Shown here piece by piece: positions 1 to 12,032 of a stretch of DNA of 64,000 bases (position 1 is its first letter; each line of letters opens with the position of its first letter). Below the pieces are notes generated by a model. The model was not told the DNA's origin and searched no databases. It worked only from the letters and a program-made list of their open reading frames with translations. Source of the stretch: Modestobacter caceresii. GTDB taxonomy: Bacteria; Actinomycetota; Actinomycetes; Mycobacteriales; Geodermatophilaceae. The stretch lies in the NCBI RefSeq assembly GCF_000761485.1, contig NZ_JPMX01000119.1, positions 23,094-87,093 on the forward strand, read 5' to 3'. The position numbers and the translations under genes were made by a program.

Positions 1-1
1 G

Positions 2-631
2 GGTGTCCACGTCGGCGACGACCCCGACGCCGTGGCCGCCAACCGGGCCCGGCTGGCCGGCGAGCTCGGCGTGCCCGGCGACCGGCTGCTCTGGATGACC
101 CAGGTGCACGGCACCGGCGTCGCGATCGTCGAAGACGCCGAGGAGAACCCGGTGGCCGACGTCGACGCACTGGTGACCGCCACCCCCGGGCTGGTGCTCT
201 GCGTGCTGGTGGCCGACTGCGTGCCGGTGCTGCTGGCCGACCCCGTCGCCGGGGTGGTCGCCGCGGTGCACGCCGGCCGGGAGGGCGTGCGCGCCGGTGT
301 CGTCCCGGCCACGCTGGCCGCGATGACCCGGCTGGGCTCCCGCCCCGGCGACGTGGAGGCGCTGCTGGGCCCGGCCGTCTGCGGCCTGGACTACGAGGTG
401 CCGGCGCAGATGCAGGCCGACGTCGCCCGGGTCGCCCCGGCCAGTGCGGTCCGCACCCGGCGCGGCACGCCGGGGCTGGACCTGCGGGCCGGGCTGGCCG
501 AGGTGCTCCGCCGAGCCGAGGTCGGGCAGGTCGTGCACGACCCACGCTGCACCGTCGAGGACCCCCGGCTGTTCAGCCACCGCCGCGACGGCGTGACCGG
601 CCGCCAGGCGGGCGTCGTCTGGCTCGGTTGA
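2..631 (+). CDS. pgeF: PgeF/YfiH family (laccase-domain) protein, 5'-truncated by window edge
   Basis: The frame is open from base 2 and begins inside the protein (GVHVGDDPDAV), so the true start lies upstream of the window and about 209 residues are visible. Family features are ADCVPVLLAD, AAVHAG and the cysteine-bearing GPAVCGLDYEVP segment, where Cys and His residues form the metal-dependent active site of this family. Members are purine-nucleoside phosphorylase/deaminase-like enzymes, and the E. coli protein was described as an editing factor that keeps wrong amino acids out of peptidoglycan. In actinobacteria this gene sits directly after ftsZ and before yggS, which matches its neighbours here. 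The usual HAGWRG motif reads HAGREG. Family assignment is firm; the physiological role is known only by homology. Confidence 0.9.
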   Translation, partial: GVHVGDDPDAVAANRARLAGELGVPGDRLLWMTQVHGTGVAIVEDAEENPVADVDALVTATPGLVLCVLVADCVPVLLADPVAGVVAAVHAGREGVRAGVVPATLAAMTRLGSRPGDVEALLGPAVCGLDYEVPAQMQADVARVAPASAVRTRRGTPGLDLRAGLAEVLRRAEVGQVVHDPRCTVEDPRLFSHRRDGVTGRQAGVVWLG

Positions 632-730
632 TCCGGCGGGACCCCGCTCTCCCCGTGTCCCGGGCCGGCACTGGACCGGGCCGGGACACGGGCCCGGCAG
701 CACGTCCGGGTCCAGGGGGAGGATCAGGGC

Positions 731-1450
731 ATGACGTCCCTCGCCGACAACCTGCGGGCCGTCCGCGCCCGGATCGACGACGCCGCCCGGGCGGCCGGCC
801 GCGACCCGGCCGAGGTGCACCTGCTGGCGGTCAGCAAGACGTGGTCGGCCGAGGACGTCCGGGCCCTCGCCGCACTGGGGCAACGGCACTTCGCCGAGAA
901 CCGCGTGCAGGAGCTGGTCGGCAAGGCGGCGGCGCTGGCCGCCGACCCCACCGTCCCCGAGCTCCACTGGCACCTGGTCGGGCAGCTGCAACGGAACAAG
1001 GTCGGCCCGGTGGCCCGGCTCGGTGCCACGGTGCACTCGGTCGACCGGGCCTCGCTCGTGACGGCGCTGGCCCGGGCCGCCGAACGCGAGCAGCAGGTCC
1101 TGGACGTCTACGTCCAGGTCGACCTGGGCGGCCCGGAGGGCGAGCTCGGCAGTCGGGGTGGCGCCGCGCCGGCCGACGTCCCCGGCCTCGCCGATGCGAT
1201 CGTCGCGGCGCCGGAGCTGCGCCTGCGCGGCCTGATGGCGGTGGCCCCGCGGGCCGAGGAGCCCGGCCCGGCGTTCGAGCGGTTGGCCCGGTTGTCCACC
1301 CGGGTGCGCGCCGATCATCCTGGTGCCTCGGAGACATCGGCAGGCATGAGCGGCGACCTGGAGGCTGCTGTGACAGCTGGGGCCACCGTGGTGCGTGTCG
1401 GTACCGCGTTGTTCGGCACCCGCCCCCTAACCTCCGACGCAGGGCAGTGA
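731..1450 (+). CDS. YggS/PROSC family PLP-binding protein
   Basis: A 239-residue single-domain TIM-barrel protein that binds pyridoxal phosphate and helps keep PLP and amino-acid homeostasis; it has no assigned catalytic reaction. The PLP lysine is K36 in LLAVSKT, followed by the family signature HFAENRVQEL and HWHLVGQLQRNK. The C-terminal phosphate-binding region SAGMSGDLEAAV and VRVGTALFG is complete. ATG is preceded by GGGGGAGGAT, which could act as a Shine-Dalgarno site; the GAGGAT part also lies six bases before the start like the leaderless promoters elsewhere here. It lies between pgeF and sepF in the division cluster. Confidence 0.93.
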   Translation: MTSLADNLRAVRARIDDAARAAGRDPAEVHLLAVSKTWSAEDVRALAALGQRHFAENRVQELVGKAAALAADPTVPELHWHLVGQLQRNKVGPVARLGATVHSVDRASLVTALARAAEREQQVLDVYVQVDLGGPEGELGSRGGAAPADVPGLADAIVAAPELRLRGLMAVAPRAEEPGPAFERLARLSTRVRADHPGASETSAGMSGDLEAAVTAGATVVRVGTALFGTRPLTSDAGQ

Positions 1451-1558
1451 CGCACCACCCGTACGCCCTGCCGAGTCACACCAGCACCACCTGAACCACC
1501 CAGCAACCTGTTGCAGCGCGGGGCGTCCAGCGCCGACGAGACCAGAGGGAGACGTCCG

Positions 1559-2374
1559 ATGGCCGGAGCGATGCGGAGGATGGGGGTCTACCTCGGCCTC
1601 GTCGAGGACGACGACACCCGCGGTGGGTACGACCGCTACGCCGCACGTCAGAGCGACTACGACCGGGACGACCGTGGCTACGACCACGGGTACGACCGCT
1701 ACGCCGCCGACGACGCCGACCCCGTGGCAGAGGAGTCCCGCTACGGCTACGGCAGCGGCTACGGCGGTGGCTACGACACCGAGTACGCCGGCGTGCGCCT
1801 CGCCGACGAGCCGGTCGAGGAGCGCGCCCCCGAGCCCGAGGTCTCGCTCGGGCGGCGTCCCGCCACCCCCCGGACGATCGGACTGGCGGGCACCCCGTCG
1901 AGCGGCAGCACCGCAGCGCGCCTCGCCGGTGGCGGCCTGTCCGCCGCCGGGAGCGTGGGCGCCGGCTCCTCGGGCCGCAGCCGGATCTCCTCCGGTGGGT
2001 CCGGAGCCGCGGCCGGTCTGGCCATGAGCGAGCCCGTGGCGCCGGTCCCCGAGCCCGCCCCGGCCCCGGCCCCGGCCCCCGCGCCGTCCCCGCAGAACTA
2101 CCGCATCACCACGGTGCACCCGGCCTCCTACAACGAGGCCCGCACCATCGGCGAGCGCTTCCGGGACGGCATGCCGGTGATCATGAACCTGACCGACATG
2201 GAGCACGCCGACGCGAAGCGGCTCGTCGACTTCGCCATCGGTCTCACGTTCGGGCTGCACGGTAGTATCGAGCGAGTCACGGCCAAGGTCTTCCTGCTCA
2301 GTCCGCAGGACGTCGACGTGACGGCTGAGGACAAGGCCCGCATCCGTGAGGGCGGGTTCTTCAGCCAGTCCTGA
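1559..2374 (+). CDS. sepF: Cell division protein SepF
   Basis: SepF is a membrane-tethered FtsZ partner that anchors the Z-ring in bacteria lacking FtsA, including actinobacteria. Starting at the ATG after GGGAG gives [19 protein letters not shown], the usual N-terminal amphipathic membrane-binding helix; an in-frame upstream start at 1511 would bury this helix and is rejected. Residues about 20-80 are a disordered Tyr/Asp/Arg-rich region with repeated YDRYAA and GYG motifs, then an Ala/Pro linker. The conserved SepF core is the last ~90 residues ([38 protein letters not shown], and KVFLLSP near the end). Position between yggS and yggT/divIVA is typical. Confidence 0.95.
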   Translation: MAGAMRRMGVYLGLVEDDDTRGGYDRYAARQSDYDRDDRGYDHGYDRYAADDADPVAEESRYGYGSGYGGGYDTEYAGVRLADEPVEERAPEPEVSLGRRPATPRTIGLAGTPSSGSTAARLAGGGLSAAGSVGAGSSGRSRISSGGSGAAAGLAMSEPVAPVPEPAPAPAPAPAPSPQNYRITTVHPASYNEARTIGERFRDGMPVIMNLTDMEHADAKRLVDFAIGLTFGLHGSIERVTAKVFLLSPQDVDVTAEDKARIREGGFFSQS

Positions 2375-2425
2375 CCCCGAGCACCTCACGCCCCGGCGCG
2401 AGGTGCTCCCGAACGAGCGAGGACC

Positions 2426-2725
2426 GTGGCTCTCCTTCTGCAGATCGTCTCGTCGATCCTGCTCGTCTTCCTGATCCTCCTGTTCGCCCGGTTCGTCGTG
2501 GACTGGGTGATGGTGCTCGCCCGCAGCTGGCGCCCGCAGGGTCTGGTCGCTGCGGGGCTCGAGGTCGTCTACGCGGCGACCGACCCGCCGCTCAAGGCGG
2601 TGCGCAAGGTCATCCCGCCGTTGAACCTCGGGTCCATCCGGCTGGACCTGGGGTTTATGGTGCTGCTGATCGGCGTGATCCTCCTGCGCAGCATCTTGAG
2701 CAGCCTGGCCTACTCCATCGCATGA
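2426..2725 (+). CDS. YggT family membrane protein
   Basis: A 99-residue protein with two hydrophobic segments (about residues 3-27 and 75-97) separated by a cytoplasmic or periplasmic loop carrying the YggT signature [16 protein letters not shown]. Family members sit in division clusters, and a role in membrane or division organisation or osmotic response is suggested but not proven. The start is a GTG 51 bases after sepF, with GAGCGAGGAC upstream as a weak ribosome site. The SepF-YggT-DivIVA order is the standard one in actinobacteria. Confidence 0.9.
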   Translation: MALLLQIVSSILLVFLILLFARFVVDWVMVLARSWRPQGLVAAGLEVVYAATDPPLKAVRKVIPPLNLGSIRLDLGFMVLLIGVILLRSILSSLAYSIA

Positions 2726-2822
2726 TCCGTCGTACCGTGCCCGAGCGGGGTGTGGACCCGATGCGGTTCGCCGCCGATCTGGACCCGTTCCCGTTCCTCC
2801 CGCCCGACCTGAGGTGAGCCGC

Positions 2823-3560
2823 ATGCCACTGACTCCCGCCGACGTGCACAACGTCGTCTTCAAGAAGCCGCCGATCGGCAAGCGCGGCTACGACGAGGAC
2901 GAGGTCGATGCGTTCCTCGACGTGGTCGAGGCCGAGCTCGCCCGGCTCATCGAGGAGAACAACGACCTGCGCGGCTCCGGTGCCGGTGGCTCCGGTGCGC
3001 GGGAGGAGCGGCCCGAGCCGGCGCCGATGACCGTCGCGGCCCCGCCGCCCCCGCCGACCCAGACGCCCGCGGCGCAGGTGCGCGAGGACGACGCGATCCG
3101 TGCCTCCCGGATGCTGGCGCTCGCCACGGAGACGGCCGAGCGGCACGTCAACGAGGCCAAGGCCCAGGCCGACCAGATGGTGGGCACCGCCAAGAGCAGC
3201 AGCGACCGGATGATGTCCGAGGCGCGGGCGAAGAGCGAGCAGATGGTCGGTGAGGCCAAGAGCCGCGCCGACGCCATGCTGGGCGACGCCCGCACCCGTG
3301 CGGACACGATGGAGCGGGAGGCCCGCGCCAAGGCCACCGCCCTCGCCCAGGACGCCGAGCGCAAGCACGTGGAGGCGATGGGCTCCCTGGAGGAGAAGCG
3401 GGCCAGCCTCGAGCGCAAGGTCGACGAGCTGCGCACCTTCGAGCGGGAGTACCGCACCCGGCTGCGCTCCTACCTCGAGTCACACCTGCGTGACCTGGAC
3501 AGCCGCGGCTCCGCCGAGCCGGCGTCCAACAGCCGGCAGACCCAGCACGTCAGCGCCTGA
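2823..3560 (+). CDS. wag31: DivIVA/Wag31 polar growth scaffold
   Basis: DivIVA homologues mark negatively curved membrane at poles and septa and organise apical cell-wall synthesis in actinobacteria. The N-terminal domain is [19 protein letters not shown] followed by [19 protein letters not shown], the canonical membrane-binding coiled-coil start. A Pro/Ala linker (about 60-90) leads into a long coiled coil (about 100-235) that contains a striking run of 11-residue repeats (see findings). I chose ATG 2823, with GAGGTGA seven bases upstream; a GTG at 2814 adds only three residues and overlaps that ribosome site. The gene ends the cluster at a strong terminator. Confidence 0.93.
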   Translation: MPLTPADVHNVVFKKPPIGKRGYDEDEVDAFLDVVEAELARLIEENNDLRGSGAGGSGAREERPEPAPMTVAAPPPPPTQTPAAQVREDDAIRASRMLALATETAERHVNEAKAQADQMVGTAKSSSDRMMSEARAKSEQMVGEAKSRADAMLGDARTRADTMEREARAKATALAQDAERKHVEAMGSLEEKRASLERKVDELRTFEREYRTRLRSYLESHLRDLDSRGSAEPASNSRQTQHVSA

Positions 3561-3569
3561 CACACCACG

Positions 3570-3624
3570 CACAGCAGCACGAAGCCCCGCCGGACCTGGT
3601 CCGGCGGGGCTTCGTGCTGCTGTG
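3570..3624. terminator. Bidirectional terminator between wag31 and ileS
   Basis: A 27-bp inverted repeat with perfect arms (3570-3596 and 3598-3624) around a single central base. The inner part is GCCCCGCCGGACC and its complement. There is no T-tract, as is common in high-G+C actinobacteria. It lies nine bases past the wag31 stop and faces the convergent ileS gene. Confidence 0.85.
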
Positions 3625-3670
3625 GGCTCAGTTGGCTGCCGGTCCTCCGCGGCGCTGAGCAGGCCGGACG

Positions 3671-3704
3671 GGACGGGCCCCCGGGGCTGACCGGGGGCCC
3701 GTCC
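3671..3704 (-). terminator. Hairpin terminator of ileS
   Basis: Perfect 14-bp stem (3671-3684 with 3691-3704, arm GGACGGGCCCCCGG) and a six-base loop, starting four bases after the ileS stop on the minus strand. With the larger palindrome at 3570-3624 it insulates the two convergent genes. Confidence 0.75.
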
Positions 3705-3708
3705 GACG

Positions 3709-6864
<3,156 letters not shown>

Positions 6865-6945
6865 CCCCGACCCCGCCACCCCCCTCGCGCAGCCGCCGGT
6901 CCGCGGCGCGCACGGCCCCGGGACGCCGTACGGGAGACTGCCCCC

Positions 6946-6963
6946 ATGGGGGCCCGCCGATGA
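6946..6963 (+). other. Five-codon upstream mini-ORF (MGARR) coupled to antiporter gene
   Basis: ATG GGG GCC CGC CGA TGA ends so that its stop overlaps the antiporter ATG (ATGA). A GAGACT box (6934-6939) lies six bases before this ATG, the same spacing as the leaderless promoters seen elsewhere in the window. The antiporter ATG itself has no clear ribosome site, so it may be translated by termination-reinitiation. This is an inference from spacing only. Confidence 0.4.
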
Positions 6964-8471
6964 ACACCACCATCACCGTCGCGCTCGCCCTCGGCGCACT
7001 GGTGGTGCTGGTCGCGGCGGTGGCCTTGCGGCTCGCCGACCGGCTCGGTCTCCCCTCCCTGCTGATCTACCTGGCACTGGGGATGGCCATCGGGGAGAGC
7101 GGACTGGGCGTGCAGTTCGACGACGTCCAGCTCACCCAGACGCTCGGGGTGGCCGCGCTGGTGGTGATCCTCGCCGAGGGGGGGTTGACCACCCGCTGGT
7201 CCGACCTCCGCCGCGCCATCGGCCCCGGGCTGACCCTGGCGACCGTGGGTGTGGCCGTCAGCATCACCGTCACCGCGGCGGTGACCGTGTGGCTCCTGGG
7301 CTACACCTGGGGCTTCGCCATCCTGCTGGCTGCGGTGATCAGCTCGACCGACGCCGCGGCCGTCTTCGCGACCCTGCGCAGGCTCCCGCTGCCCCGCCGG
7401 CTGGCCGCCTCGCTGGAGGCGGAGAGCGGGCTGAACGACGCCCCGGTCATCCTGCTCGTCCTGGTCCTGTCCGAACAGCTGACCGGCGGGACGACGGACG
7501 TCTGGTACCTCGTGCTCGCCCGAGTGCTCCTCGAGCTCGTCGGCGGCTCGGTGATCGGGCTGGCCATCGGCTTCAGCGGTTCCTTGCTGCTGCGCCGGGC
7601 CGCGCTCCCGCTGGCCGGCTTCTACCCCCTGGCGATGATGGCGCTGTGCGTGCTGGCCTACTCCAGCGCCACGCTCGCGCAGACCTCGGGGATCGTGGCC
7701 GTCTACCTCTGCGGCCTGGTGCTCGGCAACGCACCGCTGCCGCACCGGGCAGCGAGCATCGGCTTCGCGGAGGGGCTCGCGTCCCTCGCGCAGATCGGCC
7801 TGTTCGTGCTGCTCGGGCTGCTGGTCTCCCCGTCCCGGCTCCCCGACGCCCTGCTCCCCGCCCTGCTCGTGGGCGGCGCGCTGCTGCTGGTCGCCCGGCC
7901 CCTGTCGGTCCTGCTCAGCCTGGTCTGGTTCCGGATCCCGGTCACCCAGCAGCTGTTCATCTCCTGGGCCGGACTCCGCGGTGCGGTGCCCATCGTGCTC
8001 GCGACCTTCCCGGTCGCCGCCCAGGTGCCGGGAGCCGGACGCATCTTCGACACGGTGTTCGTGCTCGTCGTCGTCTTCACGCTCATCCAGGGCTGGTCGC
8101 TGCCCTGGGTCGCCCGGCTGCTGCGGATCGCCACCCCGGTCACACCACGGGACATCGACGTCGAGTCCGCCCCGCTCGACGAGCTCGGTGCGGAGCTGAT
8201 GCAGCTGCGGGTGCCCGAGACGTCCCGGCTGCACGGCGTCTACCTGCCCGAGCTCCGGCTGCCGGAGGACGCCGCGGTGGTCCTCGTCGTCCGCGACGGC
8301 AAGCCGTTCGTCCCCGACCGGTCCACCCGGCTGATGCACGGCGACCAGGCGCTGCTGGTGTCCGCGCGCGGCTCCCGCCAGGAGGCCGAGCGCCGGCTGC
8401 GCGCGGTCAGCCGGGCCGGCCGGCTGGCCACCTGGCGCGGCGAGAGCGGCCAGCCCAGCGAGAGTGATTGA
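6960..8471 (+). CDS. Potassium/proton antiporter, CPA family with RCK_C domain
   Basis: A 503-residue integral membrane protein with about twelve hydrophobic segments up to residue ~385, then a cytoplasmic RCK_C (TrkA-C) domain (about 395-485: RVPETSRLHGVYL...ALLVSARGSR) of the type that senses ligands and gates K+ transport. Ion-exchange signatures are SSTDAAAVFATLR and LEAESGLNDAPVILL, where acidic residues carry protons or cations. This architecture matches NhaP2/YcgO-like K+/H+ antiporters, which expel potassium or sodium in exchange for protons. Transcribed away from ileS and convergent with mqo. The exact cation cannot be told from sequence. Confidence 0.88.
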   Translation: MNTTITVALALGALVVLVAAVALRLADRLGLPSLLIYLALGMAIGESGLGVQFDDVQLTQTLGVAALVVILAEGGLTTRWSDLRRAIGPGLTLATVGVAVSITVTAAVTVWLLGYTWGFAILLAAVISSTDAAAVFATLRRLPLPRRLAASLEAESGLNDAPVILLVLVLSEQLTGGTTDVWYLVLARVLLELVGGSVIGLAIGFSGSLLLRRAALPLAGFYPLAMMALCVLAYSSATLAQTSGIVAVYLCGLVLGNAPLPHRAASIGFAEGLASLAQIGLFVLLGLLVSPSRLPDALLPALLVGGALLLVARPLSVLLSLVWFRIPVTQQLFISWAGLRGAVPIVLATFPVAAQVPGAGRIFDTVFVLVVVFTLIQGWSLPWVARLLRIATPVTPRDIDVESAPLDELGAELMQLRVPETSRLHGVYLPELRLPEDAAVVLVVRDGKPFVPDRSTRLMHGDQALLVSARGSRQEAERRLRAVSRAGRLATWRGESGQPSESD

Positions 8472-8527
8472 GCTGCTGGATCTGTCGGCCTCCGGCCGAC
8501 ACCGCGGCCAGGAGCCGTTCCCGGTTA

Positions 8528-8610
8528 GCGGTCCTCCGGACCGCGAGGACCCGCTTCGGGTTGCGGTCGAGTGCCCCGGTCGGGAGCCCTCCGGGCCCCG
8601 CGACCGGGGC
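8528..8610. terminator. Terminator region between antiporter and mqo
   Basis: Two hairpins lie between the convergent genes. The first is a 7-bp stem GCGGTCC/GGACCGC with a three-base loop (8528-8544). The second is a 10-bp stem GCCCCGGTCG (8573-8582) with CGACCGGGGC (8601-8610), ending two bases before the mqo stop. Either could end transcription from one side. Confidence 0.6.
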
Positions 8611-8612
8611 GC

Positions 8613-10097
8613 TCAGCCCTGGAGTTCGAGCGTCTTCGTCGTGTCGGCGCGGACCTCGGCCATCAGGGCCGGGTCCTGGGACAGCTTGTGACCGTAGGAG
8701 GGGATGGCCTCCTGCAGCAGCGGACGCCAGGTGTCCATCCGCTCCGGGAAGCAGCGCTCCAGCAGCGTGAGCATCGCCGAGGTGGCGGTGGAGGCGCCCG
8801 GGGAGGCGCCGAGCAGACCGGCGATCGAGCCCTCGGCCCCCACGATCAGCTCGGTGCCGAACTGCAGCACCCCGCGGCCGGTCGTCGGGTCCTGCTTGAT
8901 GACCTGCACCCGCTGGCCGGCGGTGATGAGCTCCCAGTCGTCCTGCTCGGCGGTCGGCACGAACTCCTCCAGCGCGCGGAACCGCGCGCTGGTCGACTGC
9001 AGGACCTGGCCGACCAGGTACTTGGTGAGCGGGATGTTGGCGATCCCGGCGCCGAGCATGGAGCCCAGGTTGCCGCTGCGCACCGACTTCGGCAGGTCCC
9101 ACATCGACCCGGCCTTGAGGAACTTGGGGGAGAAGCCCGCGTAGGGCCCGAACAGCAGGGCCTGCTCGCCGTCGATCAGCCGCAGGTCCAGGTGCGGCAC
9201 CGACATCGGCGGCGCGCCGACCTTCGCCTGGCCGTAGACCTTGGCCTGGTGCTGACCGACCAGCTCCGGGGAGCGGGTGCGCAGGAACTGACCGCTGACC
9301 GGGAACCCGCCGAAACCGCGGATCTCCGGGATGCCGGAGCCCTGCAGCAGCGGCAGCGCCCCGCCGCCGGCCCCGACGAAGAGGAAGCGGGTGCGCACGG
9401 TGCGGCTGCGGCCCGAGCCGGAGCGGACGGTGACCGCCCAGCGCCCGTCGGACTCCCGCCGCACCTTGCGGACCCGGGTGGAGGTGTGCAGCTCGACGCC
9501 GCGGCTGACGGCGGTGTCCAGCAGCAGCCGGGTCAGCGCCCCGAAGTTGACGTCGGTGCCGGCCAGCGACCGGGTCGCGGCGGCGACCTCCCCGGCCGGT
9601 CGGCCGGCCATCATCAGCGGCACCCACGAGGCGAGCACGTCGCGGTCGTCGGTGTGCTCCATCTCGGCGAACAGCGGCTCGGTGGCCAGCGCGTCGTACC
9701 GGGTGCGCATGTACTGCCGCCCGGCCTCACCGGTGACGAAGCTGACGTGCGGCACCGAGGTGATGAACCGCTTCGGGGAGTCGGTCAGGCCGGAGCGCAC
9801 CAGGTGCGACCAGAACTGCCGGGACACCTGGAACTGCTCGTTGATGCCGACGGCCTTGGCGGTGTCGACGTGCCCGTCGGGTGCGGCGGGGGTGTAGTTC
9901 AGCTCGCACAGGGCCGAGTGGCCGGTGCCGGCGTTGTTCCACGCGTCGGAGCTCTCACCGGCGACCTGGTCGGCGGACTCGAAGACCGCGACGGTCCAGT
10001 CCGGCGCCACGACGCCCAGGAGCGCGGAGAGCGTCGCGCTCATGATGCCGCCGCCGACGAGGACTACGTCGGGGTTCGAGGAACCATCCGTGGTCAA
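8613..10097 (-). CDS. mqo: Malate:quinone oxidoreductase
   Basis: A 494-residue FAD-dependent peripheral membrane enzyme that oxidises malate to oxaloacetate and passes electrons to the quinone pool, replacing or complementing NAD-malate dehydrogenase in the TCA cycle. The N-terminal FAD-binding site is PDVVLVGGGIMSATLSALL, followed by the family motifs WNNAGTGHSALCELNYTP and QFQVSRQFWSHLV. The C-terminal segment SPGASTATSAMLTLLERCFP is conserved. I chose a TTG start (10095-10097) because it has GGAGG eight bases upstream and gives a standard N-terminus; the frame runs open much further upstream but encodes unrelated Arg/Ala-rich sequence. Confidence 0.94.
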   Translation of the reverse strand: MTTDGSSNPDVVLVGGGIMSATLSALLGVVAPDWTVAVFESADQVAGESSDAWNNAGTGHSALCELNYTPAAPDGHVDTAKAVGINEQFQVSRQFWSHLVRSGLTDSPKRFITSVPHVSFVTGEAGRQYMRTRYDALATEPLFAEMEHTDDRDVLASWVPLMMAGRPAGEVAAATRSLAGTDVNFGALTRLLLDTAVSRGVELHTSTRVRKVRRESDGRWAVTVRSGSGRSRTVRTRFLFVGAGGGALPLLQGSGIPEIRGFGGFPVSGQFLRTRSPELVGQHQAKVYGQAKVGAPPMSVPHLDLRLIDGEQALLFGPYAGFSPKFLKAGSMWDLPKSVRSGNLGSMLGAGIANIPLTKYLVGQVLQSTSARFRALEEFVPTAEQDDWELITAGQRVQVIKQDPTTGRGVLQFGTELIVGAEGSIAGLLGASPGASTATSAMLTLLERCFPERMDTWRPLLQEAIPSYGHKLSQDPALMAEVRADTTKTLELQG

Positions 10098-10410
10098 GAT
10101 CTGCCTCCGTGACTGAGTGCGTACCGGCCCATCGTCGTCCGCGTCGGCGGACGACACGTCCGGAACCCGGGCGTCCCCCCGAAGTGAGGGGATGAGATGC
10201 ATCACAGGCGCACCCGTCCCAGGGTCCTCCGCGTCGCCTCCGCGCGCAGCGCCGGCCCGGATGACGCGTCGGGCCGACCGGCGCCGATCCTGCCCCTCGG
10301 CGCGGGCGCCCGGGACCGGGGGCACCGCCGCGGTCTGCCGGAGCGGGCCCGGCCGGCCGCTATCGTCGTCGCTGACGTGGTCACCGGGGCCGCCAGCGGG
10401 GAGGACGGCG
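10098..10410. other. Divergent intergenic region mqo/lspA
   Basis: 313 bases without a convincing gene. A 9-bp inverted repeat GTCGTCCGC/GCGGACGAC with a four-base loop (10134-10155) lies in the mqo leader. A TATCGT box at 10361-10366 is the best -10 candidate for lspA, giving a leader of about 38 bases with GGGGAGG before the lspA ATG. Confidence 0.5.
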
Positions 10411-10992
10411 ATGTCCGAGCAGCCCGACTCCTCGACCGGCGCGACCCCGGCGGCAGCCACCGGGCCGCGTGGGCGTTCCCGGGCCCGCCTGCTGCTGGTC
10501 CTGGCCACCGTCGTCCTGGCGCTGGACCTGGCCACCAAGCTCGTCGTCGTGGCCACGCTGTCCGACCGGGAGCCGCTGCGGTTGCTCGGTGGGGCGCTGT
10601 ACCTCACCGAGGCGCGCAACACCGGTGCGGCGTTCTCCTTCGCCGAGGGCGCCACGGTGGTGTTCAGCCTGATCGCGCTGGCCGTGGTCGTGGTGATCGT
10701 GCGCAGCGCGCGGCGGATGTACTCGACCGCGTGGGCGGTGACCCTGGGCCTGGTGCTGGGCGGTGCCCTGGGCAACCTGATCGACCGGGTGTTCCGTGAC
10801 CCGGGTTTCCTGCAGGGCGGCGTCGTCGACTTCATCTCGGTGTTCGACCCCTACGGCCGGGTGTTCCCGATCTTCAACATCGCCGACTCGGCGATCGTCT
10901 GCGGCGGCGTGCTGGGTGTGCTGCTCGCCTTCCGGGGCATCGAGTTCGACGGCAGTCGCAGCAGCGACCGGCCGGACGCCGTCACCGGCTGA
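10411..10992 (+). CDS. lspA: Lipoprotein signal peptidase (SPase II)
   Basis: Aspartic protease of the cytoplasmic membrane that removes the signal peptide of diacylglyceryl-modified prolipoproteins. 193 residues from an ATG preceded by GGGGAGG; upstream in-frame starts would add a long Arg/Pro segment and lack support. Four transmembrane helices are visible. The catalytic aspartates lie in [13 protein letters not shown] and [14 protein letters not shown], and [12 protein letters not shown] is the other family signature. In most actinobacteria lspA follows wag31 closely; here ileS, an antiporter and mqo intervene. A target lipoprotein (53650) and the preceding enzyme Lgt (40679) are in the same window. 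Confidence 0.96.
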   Translation: MSEQPDSSTGATPAAATGPRGRSRARLLLVLATVVLALDLATKLVVVATLSDREPLRLLGGALYLTEARNTGAAFSFAEGATVVFSLIALAVVVVIVRSARRMYSTAWAVTLGLVLGGALGNLIDRVFRDPGFLQGGVVDFISVFDPYGRVFPIFNIADSAIVCGGVLGVLLAFRGIEFDGSRSSDRPDAVTG

Positions 10993-11002
10993 GCGCAGGT
11001 CG

Positions 11003-11020
11003 GCCCGGCGGCGGCCGGGC
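11003..11020 (+). terminator. Small hairpin after lspA
   Basis: A 7-bp stem GCCCGGC/GCCGGGC with a four-base loop, eleven bases past the lspA stop and just upstream of the likely rluA-family promoter. It may end lspA transcription. Confidence 0.4.
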
Positions 11021-11048
11021 AGGGTGCCCCACCCGTCACAATGGTGCG

Positions 11049-12020
11049 GTGACCAGCAGTCCCGGCCAGGCGTCCTCCTCCGCCGGCGGGCGACCCGGTG
11101 AGCACCGGTCGCTGCCCGTGCCCGACGGGCTCGAGGGCCAGCGGGTCGACCAGGCCCTGGTGCGCCTCTTCGGGGTCACCCGCGCCGTCGCCGCCGACCT
11201 GGCCGACGGAGGTGCCGTGGTCGTCGACGGGCGCGCCCGGGGCAAGGGTGACCGGCTGACCGCCGGCAGCTGGCTGGAGGTGGAGCTGCCGCCGCCGCCG
11301 GGTGAGCCTGCCGCGCCGGCGCCGGTCTCGGGGCTCCGGGTCGTCCACGACGACGACGACGTCGTGGTCATCGACAAGCCGGTCGGGGTGGCCGCGCACG
11401 GCAGCCCCGGCTGGACCGGGCCCACGGTCACCGGCGGACTGGCCGCGGCGGGCTACCGGATCTCCACCAGCGGTGCGGCCGAGCGGCAGGGCATCGTGCA
11501 CCGTCTGGACGCCGCGACCACCGGCCTCATGGTCGTGGCGAAGAGCGAGCGGGCGTACACCCTGCTCAAGGCGGCGTTCAAGGAACGGACCGTCGACAAG
11601 GGCTACCAGGCCCTGGTGCAGGGGCACCCCGATCCGTCGAAGGGCACGATCGACGCCCCGATCGACCGGCACCCCAAGCACGACTGGCGGTTCGCGGTGG
11701 TGACCGGCGGCCGCCCCTCGGTCACCCACTACGAGGTGGCGGAGGCGTTCCCGGCGGCCAGCCTCGTCGACGTCCACCTGGAGACCGGGCGCACCCACCA
11801 GATCCGCGTCCACTTCTCCGCCCTGCGCCACCCGTGCGTCGGCGACATGACCTACGGCGCCGACCCGACCCTGGCCGCCCGGCTCGGCATGGAGCGGCAG
11901 TGGCTGCACGCGGTGCGGCTCGGGTTCGCCCACCCGGCCGACGGGCGCTGGGTCGAGTTCAGCAGCGACCACCCGGCCGACCTGGCCGGCGCCCTGGCGA
12001 TCCTGCGCGCCGAGAACTGA
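11049..12020 (+). CDS. rluD: RluA/RluD family 23S rRNA pseudouridine synthase
   Basis: Converts uridine to pseudouridine in RNA, most likely 23S rRNA. An S4-like RNA-binding domain (about residues 20-85: [14 protein letters not shown]) precedes the catalytic domain. The catalytic aspartate is in the invariant motif [13 protein letters not shown], followed by [20 protein letters not shown]. 323 residues is normal. GTG is preceded at six bases by CACAAT, so the mRNA may be leaderless. The gene follows lspA, the usual order in actinobacteria. The target position in rRNA cannot be assigned, so the symbol is by family resemblance. Confidence 0.92.
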   Translation: MTSSPGQASSSAGGRPGEHRSLPVPDGLEGQRVDQALVRLFGVTRAVAADLADGGAVVVDGRARGKGDRLTAGSWLEVELPPPPGEPAAPAPVSGLRVVHDDDDVVVIDKPVGVAAHGSPGWTGPTVTGGLAAAGYRISTSGAAERQGIVHRLDAATTGLMVVAKSERAYTLLKAAFKERTVDKGYQALVQGHPDPSKGTIDAPIDRHPKHDWRFAVVTGGRPSVTHYEVAEAFPAASLVDVHLETGRTHQIRVHFSALRHPCVGDMTYGADPTLAARLGMERQWLHAVRLGFAHPADGRWVEFSSDHPADLAGALAILRAEN

Positions 12021-12032
12021 GGCGTCCGACCG

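Noticed and set aside
8613..10835. A 740-residue version of the malate:quinone oxidoreductase
   Set aside because: The first ~245 residues are Arg/Ala/Ser-rich with no homology; the TTG at 10097 has a good ribosome site and gives a normal-length enzyme.
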